This document shows, one piece after another, positions 1-9,074 of a stretch of 64,000 nt of DNA. The position numbers and the translations under genes were made by a program. Position 1 is the first letter of the stretch, and each line of letters starts with the position of its first letter. Below the pieces are notes generated by a model that worked only from the letters and a program-made list of their open reading frames with translations, had not been told where the DNA came from and did no database searches. The stretch is from Sphingomonas sp. (GTDB lineage: Bacteria; Pseudomonadota; Alphaproteobacteria; Sphingomonadales; Sphingomonadaceae): NCBI RefSeq assembly GCF_017745215.1, contig NZ_JAGHZV010000001.1, forward strand, positions 186,001 through 250,000, in the 5' to 3' direction.

Positions 1-1
1 G

Positions 2-175
2 GACCCCCAGGCGCTGGTGGGGCTGCTGCGCGGCAAGGTGGCGGACTGGTGGATCCCCGACCAGGTCGCGGAGGTGGCGGCGATGCCGCTCGCGGCGTCA
101 GGGAAGATCGACAAGAACCGGCTGCGCGCGGATTATGCGCAGGGGAAGATTTTGGCGGACCGGGTTACGCGCTGA
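2..175 (+). CDS. Acyl-CoA synthetase / AMP-dependent ligase, C-terminal end (partial)
   Basis: This is the last 57 codons of a gene that begins before the window. The end matches the C-terminal subdomain of ANL-type acyl-CoA ligases: a WWIPDQV strand is followed by the PLAASGKIDKNRLR motif, whose first lysine (GK) is the adenylation-step lysine in this family. Such enzymes activate a carboxylic acid to its CoA thioester through an acyl-AMP. The fatty-acid-degradation-like genes that follow fit this role. The substrate cannot be judged from so short a piece. Confidence 0.85.
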   Translation, partial: DPQALVGLLRGKVADWWIPDQVAEVAAMPLAASGKIDKNRLRADYAQGKILADRVTR

Positions 176-182
176 TCCGTCT

Positions 183-197
183 CCCCTCCGGAAGGGG
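183..197. terminator. Short hairpin after the acyl-CoA ligase gene
   Basis: CCCCT and AGGGG arms with a 5-base loop lie 7 bases after the stop codon. There is no T-run, so the hairpin may only assist termination or be incidental. Confidence 0.3.
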
Positions 198-222
198 CGG
201 GATATGATCACTTCCTATAAAT

Positions 223-304
223 CGTCATCCCGGCGAAAGCCGGGACTCAGGGCAGCAGGCGGCGTCGCTCGTGGCCCCGGGTCCCGGCTTTCGCCGGGAT
301 GACG
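223..304 (+). repeat. REP-like inverted repeat, copy 1
   Basis: Two arms of about 24 bases (CGTCATCCCGGCGAAAGCC... and its reverse complement) flank a core of about 34 bases containing GTCGCTCGTGG. Each arm also folds alone, CCCGGC-GAAA-GCCGGG, giving a GNRA-type tetraloop. Related copies lie at 4325, 7589, 17499, 20212 and 58734, and a minimal one at 52993. All are intergenic. The copy sits between the ends of two converging genes. Confidence 0.9.
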
Positions 305-447
305 GTTGAGGAGGGCGGTCAGCCCCAATCGGGTTCCGAAACCCAGTCACCGCGCAGCGCCGGGGCAAGCCGGCGCTGCGCGGCTCCAGGCGCCCCATGC
401 CGGCCGTCCGTCAGGACAGGCCGGCGCCCCCCGGAGCGCTCAAACCC

Positions 448-2082
448 TCAGTCGCAACCCGCCGCCTTGGGCGCCATGCTGCCCGGTGCCGCCAGGCCGA
501 CGTTCCAGTTCCAGCCGACCTTGCCGCTCGCGCGGCGGCGGCACATCACCGCTTCGTTGAGCTTGTACATCCCCGGCATCAGCCCGGTCTCGGCGCGCGG
601 CACGTCGGTGAAGTGCATGAAGTTGCCCGCCGTCCCATAGGCCGGCCAAGCCGCCGCCTTGGCCGCCACCGGCGTGCCGGTCGCGGCGAAGCTCGTCCAA
701 TAGTCGAGCATCGCGTCCGAGAGGCCGTGCTCCTCGGGCGTGTCGGGCATCTTGGGCCAGTTGGGCCCGATGCTGCCGAAGGTGCCGAAGACGTAGGGAA
801 GCTCGCTCGCGTGGAAGGCGTGGAGCCCGGCGCCGTCCATCGCCGGATAGCCGTGGTCCCACATGTAGAGATACGCAGGCTGGCCCACTTCGGTCTGCTT
901 GATCGCCATGCGCTGCGCGGTCCAGCCGTAGAGCGCGTCGCGCGTGGTGGCGATGATGCTCTCCTTGTAATCGGCGGCGGGGTAGAGCTTGAGGAAGTCG
1001 TCGGCGAGGTCGCCGTAGCGCTGGCGGATGCCGGCCTCATAGTCCGCGGCCGAGGCGGGCGGCTTGGGCGCGAGCACCATCAGCGAGCGGATCTCGCCCT
1101 GGTTGAAGCCGATCAGCAGCGGCACCTGCGCCATCTTCTTCTCGTCGAAGGCAGTGGTCATCTGCTGCGGCAACACCAGCCCGTCGACATTGCCGAAGGG
1201 GAAGAAGCCCTTGGTCGCGGCGTCGGTGATCGTCTGGGCGTCGAGGCCGCGCAGCGCCGCGACGTCGCTGGCCTGCATCGCGCCGGCGAACATCTGCCCC
1301 GCCGCTTCGGCCGAAGGCACGCCGAGCACGCTCTTCTTGAGCTCGGGCATCGCGACCATATAGGCGCTCTGGGCGATCGCCTTCTGGAACAGCCCCCTGG
1401 CGAGCGGCGATTCGAGCAGGTACATGACACTGAGCCCGCCGGCGGACTCACCCGCGATCGTCACGTTCTGCGCATTGCCGCCGAACGCCGCGATGTTGTG
1501 GCGGATCCAGCTGAGCGCGGCGATCTGGTCGAGCAGCCCGTAGTTGCCCGAAACCTTCTGCGGCGATTCGAGGCTGAGCCCCGGATGCGCGAGCCAGCCG
1601 AGGATGCCGAGGCGATAGTTGATCGAGACGACGATCACGCCGCGCTCGGCCATGCGCTGGCCGTCGTAGCTCGCTTCGCGGCCCGAGCCGCTGACCAGCG
1701 CGCCGCCGTGGATCCACACGAACACCGGCGCATTCTTCGCGTTCTTCGGCGCCCAGATGTTGAGCGAAAGGCAATCCTCGCTCGTCGGCATCGTCGTGGC
1801 GGGGGTGTAGACGCTCTGGCCCTTGCCGCTCGGCTGGATGCACGCCGGGCCGAAGTCGGTCGCCGGGCGCACGCCCTTCCACGGCGCCATCGGCGCGGGC
1901 GGGCGCCAGCGCATCGCGCCGACCGGCGGCATGGCGAAGGGAATGCCGCGATAGACGTTGAGGTCGCCCTCGGCCTTGCCCTCGACTGCGCCCGAGGGGG
2001 CATTGGCGATCGGGCCCGACTGCGCCGCAGCAGGCGTTGCCAGCGCAAGCGCGGAGACGGCGAGGAGACGAAGCGATTTCAT
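448..2082 (-). CDS. Type B carboxylesterase, exported
   Basis: Alpha/beta-hydrolase of the carboxylesterase/cholinesterase family, 544 aa, the usual full length. A Sec signal peptide is visible at residues 1-20 (hydrophobic run ending TPAAA before Q). The oxyanion motif HGGA is at 125-128 and the nucleophile elbow GESAGG has Ser213. A downstream NQGE provides the expected acid, and a HxSELPYVFG segment provides the catalytic histidine. It should hydrolyse carboxylic esters in the periplasm or outside the cell; the substrate is unknown. Its start overlaps the stop of the upstream MFS gene by 4 bases (ATGA), so the two are probably translationally coupled: ester cleavage plus uptake of the product is a reasonable inference. 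Confidence 0.92.
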   Translation of the reverse strand: MKSLRLLAVSALALATPAAAQSGPIANAPSGAVEGKAEGDLNVYRGIPFAMPPVGAMRWRPPAPMAPWKGVRPATDFGPACIQPSGKGQSVYTPATTMPTSEDCLSLNIWAPKNAKNAPVFVWIHGGALVSGSGREASYDGQRMAERGVIVVSINYRLGILGWLAHPGLSLESPQKVSGNYGLLDQIAALSWIRHNIAAFGGNAQNVTIAGESAGGLSVMYLLESPLARGLFQKAIAQSAYMVAMPELKKSVLGVPSAEAAGQMFAGAMQASDVAALRGLDAQTITDAATKGFFPFGNVDGLVLPQQMTTAFDEKKMAQVPLLIGFNQGEIRSLMVLAPKPPASAADYEAGIRQRYGDLADDFLKLYPAADYKESIIATTRDALYGWTAQRMAIKQTEVGQPAYLYMWDHGYPAMDGAGLHAFHASELPYVFGTFGSIGPNWPKMPDTPEEHGLSDAMLDYWTSFAATGTPVAAKAAAWPAYGTAGNFMHFTDVPRAETGLMPGMYKLNEAVMCRRRASGKVGWNWNVGLAAPGSMAPKAAGCD

Positions 2083-3392
2083 GCGGCGACCTTTCCTTCG
2101 GCCCGGAGACGCCGGGCGAGCACGAGAAAGAAGACGATTGCGATCAGGTAGAAGGGCGTGAGCGTATAGAGGGCCGACTGGAGCGGCGCGGCGGCGCCGT
2201 GCGCCTTGAACCAGTCGCTCGCGGCGCCGACGTAGGTCGGGCCCAGCCCCAGGCCGATGAAGTTCATCACCAGGAGCAGCAGCGCGCCCGAGAGCACCCG
2301 CTGCTCGGGCCGGACCTCTTCCTGCACCAGCGCGACCGCGGCGGAGAGGTAGAAGTAATTGAAGAAGTTGACGATCGTCAGCAGCGTCAGCGCCAGCTGC
2401 CAGCCCGGCGACCAGACGAAGCCGACGTAGAAGGGCATTGCGATCGCCAGGCTGATCGCAGGCGCCAGCGCGTAAGCCAGACGCGAGCGGCGCGTGAAGC
2501 GATCGATGATCCGCCCCGAGGCGAGCATGCTGGCACCCATGCCGACGAGCACGACGAGCGCATACCAGACCGCGATCTGGTCATAGGTCATCGCCTTCTC
2601 GTCCATCAGGTACAGCACCGCGAAATTGCCGAGGCCGTAGGTGACGAACTGGGTCGCGCCGCTGCCGAGCGCCGCGAGCATCAGCACGGGGTGCGTGAAG
2701 AACATGCGCGTCGTCGACCAGAAGCCGGCCTTGGGCTTCGCTCCGCCAGCCGTGGCGACAGCGGCCGCGTCGAGCGCGCCGCGCTTCGGCTCGCGCATCA
2801 ATGCGCGCAGCAGCACGGCAGTGACGATGCCGATGACGCCGATCGAGATGAAGGCGTTACGCCAGCCGAAATGCTTGGCGATCCACGCGCCGAACGCCAC
2901 GCCCAGCGCGGCGCCGACCGGCGGGCCGAGGTTGTAGATGCCGAACGCGAGGCCACGCCGGCCGGGGCGGAAGGTGTCGGTGATCAGCGCATAGCTCGGC
3001 GGCACGCCGCCCGCCTCGCCGAAGCCCACCACCATCCGCGCCGCGACGAGCTGCGGATAGCTGGCGGCGAGCCCGCACGCGGTCGTCGCGCCGCTCCAGA
3101 TCGCGCAGGCGAGCGAGAGCACGCTCACTCGGTTGGTCCGGTCGGCGAAAAAGCCCACCGGCACCGCGATGAAGCAATAGAAGAGCGCGAAATAGAAGCC
3201 GCCGATCAGCCCCAGCTGGGTGTCGGTCAGGTGCAGCGATTCCTTGATCGGCTTGGCGAGGATGCCGAGCAGCTGGCGATCGAGGAAGTTGAGCACATAG
3301 ACGAACGTCAGCGCGGTGAGGACGAGCCAGGCGCGCGAGCTGGCGGCGGCGGGCTGCGCCTCGGGCGCGACGGCATCAGGGTTGCCGGCCAT
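2079..3392 (-). CDS. MFS transporter (Spinster-like)
   Basis: Major facilitator protein, 437 aa, with about 12 hydrophobic segments. The loop 2-3 motif A is present as GFFADRTNR (residues 80-88), and the pair D38-R39 lies in the first membrane helix, as in Spinster-like carriers common in sphingomonads. It resides in the inner membrane and probably moves an organic acid or ester-derived compound. It is first in a two-gene unit with the carboxylesterase and is divergent from the TetR gene, which is a likely regulator. Substrate assignment is not possible from sequence alone. Confidence 0.88.
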   Translation of the reverse strand: MAGNPDAVAPEAQPAAASSRAWLVLTALTFVYVLNFLDRQLLGILAKPIKESLHLTDTQLGLIGGFYFALFYCFIAVPVGFFADRTNRVSVLSLACAIWSGATTACGLAASYPQLVAARMVVGFGEAGGVPPSYALITDTFRPGRRGLAFGIYNLGPPVGAALGVAFGAWIAKHFGWRNAFISIGVIGIVTAVLLRALMREPKRGALDAAAVATAGGAKPKAGFWSTTRMFFTHPVLMLAALGSGATQFVTYGLGNFAVLYLMDEKAMTYDQIAVWYALVVLVGMGASMLASGRIIDRFTRRSRLAYALAPAISLAIAMPFYVGFVWSPGWQLALTLLTIVNFFNYFYLSAAVALVQEEVRPEQRVLSGALLLLVMNFIGLGLGPTYVGAASDWFKAHGAAAPLQSALYTLTPFYLIAIVFFLVLARRLRAEGKVAA

Positions 3393-3547
3393 GGAATCAG
3401 TGCGACCCGAAAGGAAATGGAAACACGGGAAGAGGGCGCTCGCCCTGCCTGGTGGACTCTGGACCCACGGTTTCCTCTCTCTCGGCGTTTATCGTGTCGT
3501 TTCCGGCATCATGGGGCCAAGCCGCGCGGCGAGTCAATGGACGTTAA

Positions 3548-3563
3548 CTTGCTTGTGAATATC
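3548..3563 (+). promoter_or_regulatory. Candidate operator/promoter element shared by tetR and SDR genes (copy 1)
   Basis: CTTGCTTGTGAATATC lies 60 bases before the tetR start, in the MFS/tetR divergent gap. A copy with 15 of 16 identical bases lies at 4465-4480 before the SDR gene at a similar distance (51 bases). It is either a regulator site or a promoter core. No strong dyad symmetry is evident. Confidence 0.5.
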
Positions 3564-3623
3564 TTTTGGCCGCAATGGTCCGAAGCGCTTGACGCTCGCG
3601 GATCGGGCTGGAAGGACAGTCCG

Positions 3624-4307
3624 GTGACCCAGGCCGTGAAAACCAAGCCGCTTTCCCGCAAGGCCGAGCAACGCGCCGAGACGATGGAGCAGATCCTCGA
3701 CGCGGCGGAGGATCTCTTCTCGCAGCATGGCCTCTACGGCGTGACCCTGAAGGACGTCGCCAAGCAGGTCGGCGTCCACCACACGCTGCTCAACTATTAT
3801 TTCGACGACAAGAAGGCGCTGTTCGACGCCGTCTTCGCGCGCCGCGCGGTGGTGACGAGCGAGAAGCGGATGAAGGCGCTCGACGAATATGAAACGGCGT
3901 GCGGGGGCAAGCCGACGATCGAGGGGGCGCTGCACGCGTTCCTGGATACCGACCTCGACCTCTATATTCAGGGCGGCGAGGGTTGGAAGAATTACGCCAA
4001 GCTCGGCGCGCAGGTGGCAAACACGCCGGCGTGGGGCGCCGACCTGATGGACGAGCATTTCGATCCGGTGGTGCTGCGGCTGATCTCGATCCTGCAGCAG
4101 GCGCTGCCCGAGGCGGCGCCCGAGGACATCTTCTGGGGCTATCACTTCGTCACCGGCGCGCTGATGCTCACGCTCGCGCGGACCGGGCGGATCGACAAGC
4201 TGTCGGGTGGCCTCTGCCATTCGGACGATTTCGTCGCGGTGAAGGAGCATATGGCGACCTTCATGGCCGCGGGCTTCCGCTCGATCTGCGAGAAGAAGGC
4301 GGGGTAG
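3624..4307 (+). CDS. TetR/AcrR family transcriptional regulator
   Basis: A 227-aa regulator with an N-terminal TetR helix-turn-helix (recognition part TLKDVAKQVGVHHTLLNYYF, about residues 41-60) and a helical ligand-binding remainder. The GTG start at 3624 is chosen because GGAAGGA lies 7 bases upstream; the frame is open further upstream, but no better start with a ribosome site was found. It lies divergent from the MFS-esterase pair and ahead of the SDR gene. The shared 16-base motif before tetR and before the SDR gene suggests it controls itself and its neighbours. The effector is unknown; an acyl-CoA or lipid-like ligand would fit the context. Confidence 0.88.
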   Translation: MTQAVKTKPLSRKAEQRAETMEQILDAAEDLFSQHGLYGVTLKDVAKQVGVHHTLLNYYFDDKKALFDAVFARRAVVTSEKRMKALDEYETACGGKPTIEGALHAFLDTDLDLYIQGGEGWKNYAKLGAQVANTPAWGADLMDEHFDPVVLRLISILQQALPEAAPEDIFWGYHFVTGALMLTLARTGRIDKLSGGLCHSDDFVAVKEHMATFMAAGFRSICEKKAG

Positions 4308-4324
4308 CCAGCCCGTCCCCTACC

Positions 4325-4406
4325 CGTCATCCCGGCGAAAGCCGGGACCCAGGGTTACAGGGGACGTCGCTCGCGGCCCTGGGTCCCGGCTTTCGCCGGG
4401 ATGACG
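4325..4406 (+). repeat. REP-like inverted repeat, copy 2
   Basis: Same arms as copy 1, with the core containing GTCGCTCGCGG. It lies 17 bases after the tetR stop codon, between tetR and the SDR promoter region, and could act as a transcript end. Confidence 0.9.
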
Positions 4407-4464
4407 ATTGAAGGGTAGAGTTGGACTGTCCCTCCCCGGCACTCTCGCACCCAAATTTCGCTAT

Positions 4465-4480
4465 CTTGCTAGTGAATATC
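4465..4480 (+). promoter_or_regulatory. Candidate operator/promoter element (copy 2)
   Basis: CTTGCTAGTGAATATC, 15 of 16 bases identical to 3548-3563. It is flanked by two TTCGCTA words (4457-4463 and 4484-4490). The SDR start codon is 51 bases downstream. Confidence 0.5.
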
Positions 4481-4531
4481 CCCTTCGCTACGTACCGCTC
4501 CCAGTTCGAGAGTAGCGGGAAGGGGAGAGAT

Positions 4532-5425
4532 ATGTCGCTTCAGGGTCGCGTGGCGATTGTGACGGGTGCGGGCGGCGGGCTGGGGCGCGCGCATGCGCTG
4601 TACCTGGCGCGCCAGGGTGCCAAGGTGGTCGTGAACGACCTCGGCATCGAGGCGGCCGAGCGCGTCGCGGCGGAGATCGCGGCCGCGGGCGGCGAAGCGA
4701 TGGCGATCGCTGCTTCGGTAACCGACGAGGCCGGCATCGCCGCGATGGTGAGCGAAGTGCTCGGCCAATGGGGGCGCATCGACATCCTCGTGAACAACGC
4801 CGGCATCCTGCGCGACAAGAGCTTCGCGAAGATGACGATCGACGACTTCCGCCTGGTGGTCGACGTCCACCTGATCGGCGCGGCGATCTGCACCAAGGCG
4901 GTGTGGGAGACGATGCGCGCGCAGAACTACGGCCGCATCGTGATGACGACCTCGTCGAGCGGCCTCTACGGCAATTTCGGCCAGGCGAATTATGGCGCCG
5001 CGAAGATGGCGCTGGTCGGGCTGATGCAGACGCTCGGGATCGAGGGCGAGAAATACGGCATTCGCGTCAATTGCCTCGCGCCGACCGCCGCCACCCAGAT
5101 GACGCACGGCGTGCTCTCCGAGCAGAGCCTGCGCCTGCTCGATCCGGCGCTGGTGAGCCCGGGCCTGCTTGCGCTGGTGGGCGACGAGGCGCCGACGCGC
5201 GCGGTGCTCTGCGCGGGGGCGGGGCACTTCGCCTGCGCCAACGTCACGCTTACCGACGGCGTGCAGATCGGCGATGCGGCCGATGCGGGCGAGCAGCTGG
5301 TCGCCGACTGGGCGGCGGCTTCGGACCGGCGCGGCGAGATCGTGCCCGCCTACGGCTTCACCCAGGCCGAGCGCGAGCTGGCGGCGGCCGGGATGAGCGA
5401 AGAGGTTGCCGCGGTCCTGCGCTGA
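4532..5425 (+). CDS. SDR family dehydrogenase (3-hydroxyacyl-CoA dehydrogenase-like)
   Basis: Short-chain dehydrogenase/reductase, 297 aa. The nucleotide-binding motif TGAGGGLG is at residues 11-18 and NNAG at 88-91. The catalytic Ser141 region (TTSSSG), Tyr154 and Lys158 (YGAAK) are all in place. The VNDLG after the second strand and the overall layout resemble the dehydrogenase part of multifunctional enzyme type 2 (HSD17B4-like), which oxidises 3-hydroxyacyl-CoA. The ATG at 4532 follows AAGGGGAGAG. A strong hairpin follows the gene, so it may be transcribed apart from the hydratase. It probably belongs to a beta-oxidation-like degradative route. Confidence 0.9.
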   Translation: MSLQGRVAIVTGAGGGLGRAHALYLARQGAKVVVNDLGIEAAERVAAEIAAAGGEAMAIAASVTDEAGIAAMVSEVLGQWGRIDILVNNAGILRDKSFAKMTIDDFRLVVDVHLIGAAICTKAVWETMRAQNYGRIVMTTSSSGLYGNFGQANYGAAKMALVGLMQTLGIEGEKYGIRVNCLAPTAATQMTHGVLSEQSLRLLDPALVSPGLLALVGDEAPTRAVLCAGAGHFACANVTLTDGVQIGDAADAGEQLVADWAAASDRRGEIVPAYGFTQAERELAAAGMSEEVAAVLR

Positions 5426-5447
5426 TCCCGGCGAGTCGCGGCGATAC

Positions 5448-5485
5448 ACGGAAAACGGCGTCGCGAGCGCGGCGCCGTTTTCCGT
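5448..5485 (+). terminator. Intrinsic-terminator-like hairpin after the SDR gene
   Basis: Perfect 12-base arms ACGGAAAACGGC and GCCGTTTTCCGT (one more G-C pair inside) enclose a loop of about 12 bases. The A and T tracts lie inside the stem, so it can work in both directions. It separates the SDR gene from the hydratase gene. Confidence 0.75.
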
Positions 5486-5564
5486 TACGGTATGGCCTCA
5501 TAATCGCGCATCGCTTGCCGCCATGCTGCGCGCGGGCTAGCTGCGGGGCACCGAGGAGAGGTGC

Positions 5565-6347
5565 ATGAGCGATCCATCCGTGTTGTTCGCGCTCGAAGGC
5601 CAGGTCGGGGTGCTGCGGCTGAACCGGCCCGACCAGCTCAACGCGCTCACCCCCGAGATGCTCGACCGCATCGCCGCGACGCTGCGCCGGGCGGTGGATG
5701 AAGGCGCGCGGGCGGTGCTGGTGACGGGCGAGGGCCGGGCCTTCTGCTCGGGCGCGGACCTTGCCGCCAATTCGGCCGGCGGGGCGCCGCGCGACCTCGG
5801 CGAGACGCTGCGCGCGCACTATAACCCGATGGCCGAGGCCTTCGCCTCGCTGCCGATCCCGATCGTGACCGCGGTGAATGGTCCCGCGGCGGGGGCCGGC
5901 GCTTCGATCGCACTGCTCGGCGACATCGTCGTCGCGGCACGCTCGGCCTATCTGCTGCTCGCCTTCTCGAACATCGGGCTGGTGCCCGACGCTGGCGTCA
6001 CCTGGCTGGTCGCCAAGAGCGCGGGGCGCGCCAAGGCGCTCGAGATGGCGCTGCTCGGCGAGCGGATGAGCGCCGAGGAAGCCCAGGCTTCGGGCCTCGT
6101 CGCGCGCGTGGTCGACGACGCCGAGCTGATGCCGAGCGCGATGGACCTCGCCGCGAAGCTTGCCGCCAAGCCGACGATGGCGCTGGGGCTGATCCGCAAG
6201 CAGGTCGCCGCCGCGCTCAACGCGTCGCTCACCGAAGTGCTCGCGCTCGAAGCGGTGCACCAGGGCAAGGCCGGGCAGTCCGAGGATTTCCGCGAAGGCG
6301 TGACGGCCTTCCTCCAGAAGCGGCCGGCCGAGTTCAAGGGACGTTGA
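5565..6347 (+). CDS. Enoyl-CoA hydratase/isomerase family protein (PaaG-like)
   Basis: Crotonase-fold protein, 260 aa. The oxyanion-hole segments are FCSGADL (60-66) and NGPAAGAG (105-112). In the active site it has IGLVPDAG with Asp142, the pattern of PaaG-type isomerases, rather than the paired glutamates of classical hydratases; isomerase or hydratase activity is therefore both possible. The start follows GAGGAGAGG. Its TGA shares one base with the ATG of the next gene (TGATG), so the flavoprotein is translationally coupled. Confidence 0.88.
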   Translation: MSDPSVLFALEGQVGVLRLNRPDQLNALTPEMLDRIAATLRRAVDEGARAVLVTGEGRAFCSGADLAANSAGGAPRDLGETLRAHYNPMAEAFASLPIPIVTAVNGPAAGAGASIALLGDIVVAARSAYLLLAFSNIGLVPDAGVTWLVAKSAGRAKALEMALLGERMSAEEAQASGLVARVVDDAELMPSAMDLAAKLAAKPTMALGLIRKQVAAALNASLTEVLALEAVHQGKAGQSEDFREGVTAFLQKRPAEFKGR

Positions 6348-7567
6348 TGACCAGCTTCGATGTGGTGATCGCCGGCGCGGGGCACGCCGGCGCGCAGGCG
6401 GCGATCGCGCTCAGGCAGAACGGGTTCGCGGGCTCGATCGCGATGATCGGCGCCGAGCCCGAGCTGCCCTATGAGCGGCCGCCGCTCTCCAAGGACTATC
6501 TCGCGGGCGAGAAGCCCTTCGAGCGGCTGCTGATCCGCCCCGCGGCCTTCTGGGCGGAGCGCGCGGTGACGATGCTCGCCGGGCGGCGCGTGGCGTCGGT
6601 CGATCCGGCGGCGCGGACGGTGAGCGCGGGCGGCGAGGCGATCGGCTATGGCGAGCTGGTCTGGGCGGCGGGCGGATCGCCGCGGCGGCTGTCGTGCGAA
6701 GGCGGCGACCTGGCCGGCGTGCATGCGATCCGCACGCGCGCCGACGTCGACGCGCTGATCGGCGAGCTGCCGGGGATCGCGCGCGTCGTGGTGGTCGGCG
6801 GCGGCTATATCGGGCTCGAGGCGGCGGCGGTGCTCGCGAAGCTCGGCAAGCAGGTGACGGTGGTCGAGGCGCTCGACCGCGTGCTGGCGCGGGTGGCGGG
6901 CGAGCCGCTCTCGCGCTTCTACGAGGCGGAGCATCGCGCGCATGGCGTGACGGTGCGGCTGGGCGTGCAGGTCGAGGCGCTGGAAGGTACGGACCGGGTG
7001 ACGGGCGTGCGGCTGGCGGGCGGCGAGGTTTTGCCGGCGGACGCGGTGATCGTCGGGATCGGAATCATCCCGGAGGCGGCGCCGTTGCTCGAAGCCGGCG
7101 CGCAGGGCGGCAACGGCGTGCTCGTCGACGCGCAGTGCCGTACGAGCTTGCCGCATGTCTTCGCGGTGGGCGATTGCGCGCTCCACGCCAACCGCTTCGC
7201 CGAGGGCGCGCTGATCCGGCTGGAGTCGGTGCAGAACGCCAACGATCAGGCAACGGTCGCGGCGAAGACGATCCTGGGGATCGAGGCGGCCTATGATGCG
7301 GTGCCGTGGTTCTGGTCGAACCAGTACGACCTCAAGTTGCAGACCGTGGGGCTGTCGATCGGGCATGACGCGGTGGTGACGCGCGGCGATCCGGCGGGGC
7401 GGAGCTTCTCCTTGGTGTACCTGCGCGGCGGGCGGGTGATCGCGCTGGACTGCGTCAATTTGGTCAAGGATTATGCGCAGGGCAAGCGACTGGTGGTCGA
7501 CGGCGTGGCGGCGGAGCCGGCGCTGCTGGCGGATGCGGGCGTGCCGCTGAAGGAGATCGGGGTTTGA
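6347..7567 (+). CDS. FAD-dependent oxidoreductase, ferredoxin-reductase type
   Basis: A 406-aa two-dinucleotide flavoprotein of the rhodocoxin/putidaredoxin reductase group. The FAD motif GAGHAG is at 10-15, ERPPLSK at 43-49, the NAD(P)H motif GGGYIGLE at 151-158 and the second FAD motif VFAVGDCA at 271-278. These enzymes pass electrons from NADH to a 2Fe-2S ferredoxin that feeds a cytochrome P450 or Rieske oxygenase. No ferredoxin or oxygenase gene is in this window, so its partner must be elsewhere, perhaps upstream of base 1. An in-frame TTG lies one codon before the chosen ATG. Confidence 0.9.
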   Translation: MTSFDVVIAGAGHAGAQAAIALRQNGFAGSIAMIGAEPELPYERPPLSKDYLAGEKPFERLLIRPAAFWAERAVTMLAGRRVASVDPAARTVSAGGEAIGYGELVWAAGGSPRRLSCEGGDLAGVHAIRTRADVDALIGELPGIARVVVVGGGYIGLEAAAVLAKLGKQVTVVEALDRVLARVAGEPLSRFYEAEHRAHGVTVRLGVQVEALEGTDRVTGVRLAGGEVLPADAVIVGIGIIPEAAPLLEAGAQGGNGVLVDAQCRTSLPHVFAVGDCALHANRFAEGALIRLESVQNANDQATVAAKTILGIEAAYDAVPWFWSNQYDLKLQTVGLSIGHDAVVTRGDPAGRSFSLVYLRGGRVIALDCVNLVKDYAQGKRLVVDGVAAEPALLADAGVPLKEIGV

Positions 7568-7588
7568 CCCCGACTCCGAAATTCTAGT

Positions 7589-7670
7589 CGTCATCCCGGC
7601 GAAAGCCGGGACCCAGGGTCAAGCAGGATGTCGCTCGTGGCTCTGGGTCCCGGCTTTCGCCGGGGTGACG
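7589..7670 (+). repeat. REP-like inverted repeat, copy 3
   Basis: Both arms are complete; the right arm has one change (CGGGGTGACG). The core has GTCGCTCGTGG in the same orientation as copies 1 and 2. It lies between converging gene ends. Confidence 0.9.
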
Positions 7671-7697
7671 GTTGAGGTTCGTCGACTTCGACCGTCC

Positions 7698-9065
7698 TCA
7701 CCGGAAATCATACGGCACCGTCCCCCGGGCATCGGCGTCGATGCGGATCTCGCTCCCCGCAGGCGGAAAGGCGCGCTGGTCGCAGTCGTGGCGGGGGCAG
7801 ATGCGGCAGCTCGTGCCGATCGGGGTGGCGACGCCGCCGGTGCGCAGGCCGTCGGCATAGATGAAGTCGGGCGCGTGGCTCTCCTCGCAGCCCAATGCCA
7901 CCGCATAGCGCCGCGGCGCGCGGATGTAGCTGCCCGAAGGCTTCACCAACCCCTTGGCCATCGAGACGTAGCGCACCCCGTCGGGCGTCTCGGCGAGCTG
8001 GACGAGGATACGGTCGGGGATCGCCACAGCCTCATGGACGATCCACAGCGGGCAGGCGCCGCCGAACTGGGCGAACTGCAGCCGCGTGGCGGAATGGCGC
8101 TTGGTGATGTTCCCCGCCATGTCGACGCGGCAGAAGAAGAAGGGCACCCCCGCCGCGCCCGGGCGCTGGAGCGTCGAGAGCCGGTGGCAGGCCTGTTCGA
8201 AGCTCACCCCGAAGCGCTGGCGCAGGCGATCGATGTCGTGGCGGACCTCGCGCGCGGCGGCGCGGAACCCGGCATAGGGCATCAGTAGCGCCCCCGCGGC
8301 ATAGTTGGCGAGGCCGGCGGAGAGCAGCTCGCGGCCCGCGGCGCTCTCGATGCCGCGGTGGGCGATGTCGCCGATCAGCTCGGCGAACTCGAGCCGCGCG
8401 AGCTGGTGCGCGATCGAGAAGCGCGTCGTCTCGGGCGGCTGCGAGGGATCGACGTGGAGGATGCGCGCGGCCGGATCATAGGCGCGGAGCAGGCCCGTCC
8501 CCGTCGCGACCTGCACGCCGAAGCGCTCGGCGAGCCGCGCCTCGAGCGCTTCGCCGCTCGCGCCGATCCGCTCGGCCTCGCGGTCGATCGCGTCGACGTA
8601 GTTCTGCTCGGTGTGAAACCAGTCGCGCACCTCCTCCCAGGGCAGCCGCGCCGGCTCGCCGCTGCCGCTGTCGTAGCGGTCGTCGAGCACGCGGAGCTGC
8701 TCCTGCGAGCGGCGGAAGGCCGAGTGGAGCGCAACCATCCGCCGGGCGAGCAGCGGCTGTTGCTTGACCCCGCGGCGGACGATTTCGGGTTCGATCCGCG
8801 CGGGCGGCACGCTCGGATCGGTCGCGGCCTCGACGGCGTCGATCAGCAGCGACGTTTCCTCCTGCGGATCGATCGCCGCCCAGTCGGCCGGGAAGGCCTC
8901 GCCGAGCGCGGCGAGCACCGCGGGGGTGATCGGCCGGTCGCCGTTCTCGATCTGCGAGAGGTATGACGCCGAGATGCGCAGCCGCGCCGCCATCTCGGCC
9001 TGGCCGAGCGCCAGAACATGGCGAAGGTCGCGCACACGGTGCCCGGCGAAGATGCGGCGAGTCAT
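7698..9065 (-). CDS. Short-chain fatty acyl-CoA regulator (ScfR/PccR/RamB-like)
   Basis: A 455-aa regulator with an XRE-type helix-turn-helix (about residues 5-60), a middle IrrE/M78-like domain, and a C-terminal cysteine-containing domain (CRICPRHDC, Cys420/423/428). The middle domain reads FSIAHQLARLEF where a zinc protease would have HExxH, so it is probably not a peptidase but an acyl-CoA sensor, as in the ScfR family. The family includes PccR, which controls propionyl-CoA assimilation. Here it is divergent from pccB, with TTTGCAA boxes between. The start at 9065 begins MTRRIFAG; the frame stays open further upstream across the boxes, which makes longer starts unlikely. Confidence 0.9.
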   Translation of the reverse strand: MTRRIFAGHRVRDLRHVLALGQAEMAARLRISASYLSQIENGDRPITPAVLAALGEAFPADWAAIDPQEETSLLIDAVEAATDPSVPPARIEPEIVRRGVKQQPLLARRMVALHSAFRRSQEQLRVLDDRYDSGSGEPARLPWEEVRDWFHTEQNYVDAIDREAERIGASGEALEARLAERFGVQVATGTGLLRAYDPAARILHVDPSQPPETTRFSIAHQLARLEFAELIGDIAHRGIESAAGRELLSAGLANYAAGALLMPYAGFRAAAREVRHDIDRLRQRFGVSFEQACHRLSTLQRPGAAGVPFFFCRVDMAGNITKRHSATRLQFAQFGGACPLWIVHEAVAIPDRILVQLAETPDGVRYVSMAKGLVKPSGSYIRAPRRYAVALGCEESHAPDFIYADGLRTGGVATPIGTSCRICPRHDCDQRAFPPAGSEIRIDADARGTVPYDFR

Positions 9066-9074
9066 GGCCGCGCC

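Noticed and set aside
397..2151. Long open frame on the plus strand opposite the carboxylesterase gene, and many like it elsewhere
   Set aside because: Its protein is Arg/Ala/His-rich low-complexity sequence without domains, and it mirrors a clear gene. This is normal in high-GC DNA.
223..7670. CRISPR-like reading of the recurring palindromes
   Set aside because: Copies are kilobases apart, intergenic and in two orientations, with no uniform spacers and no cas genes.
7698..9065. ScfR protein as an active M78 metallopeptidase
   Set aside because: The HExxH motif is replaced by HQLAR, so catalysis is unlikely.
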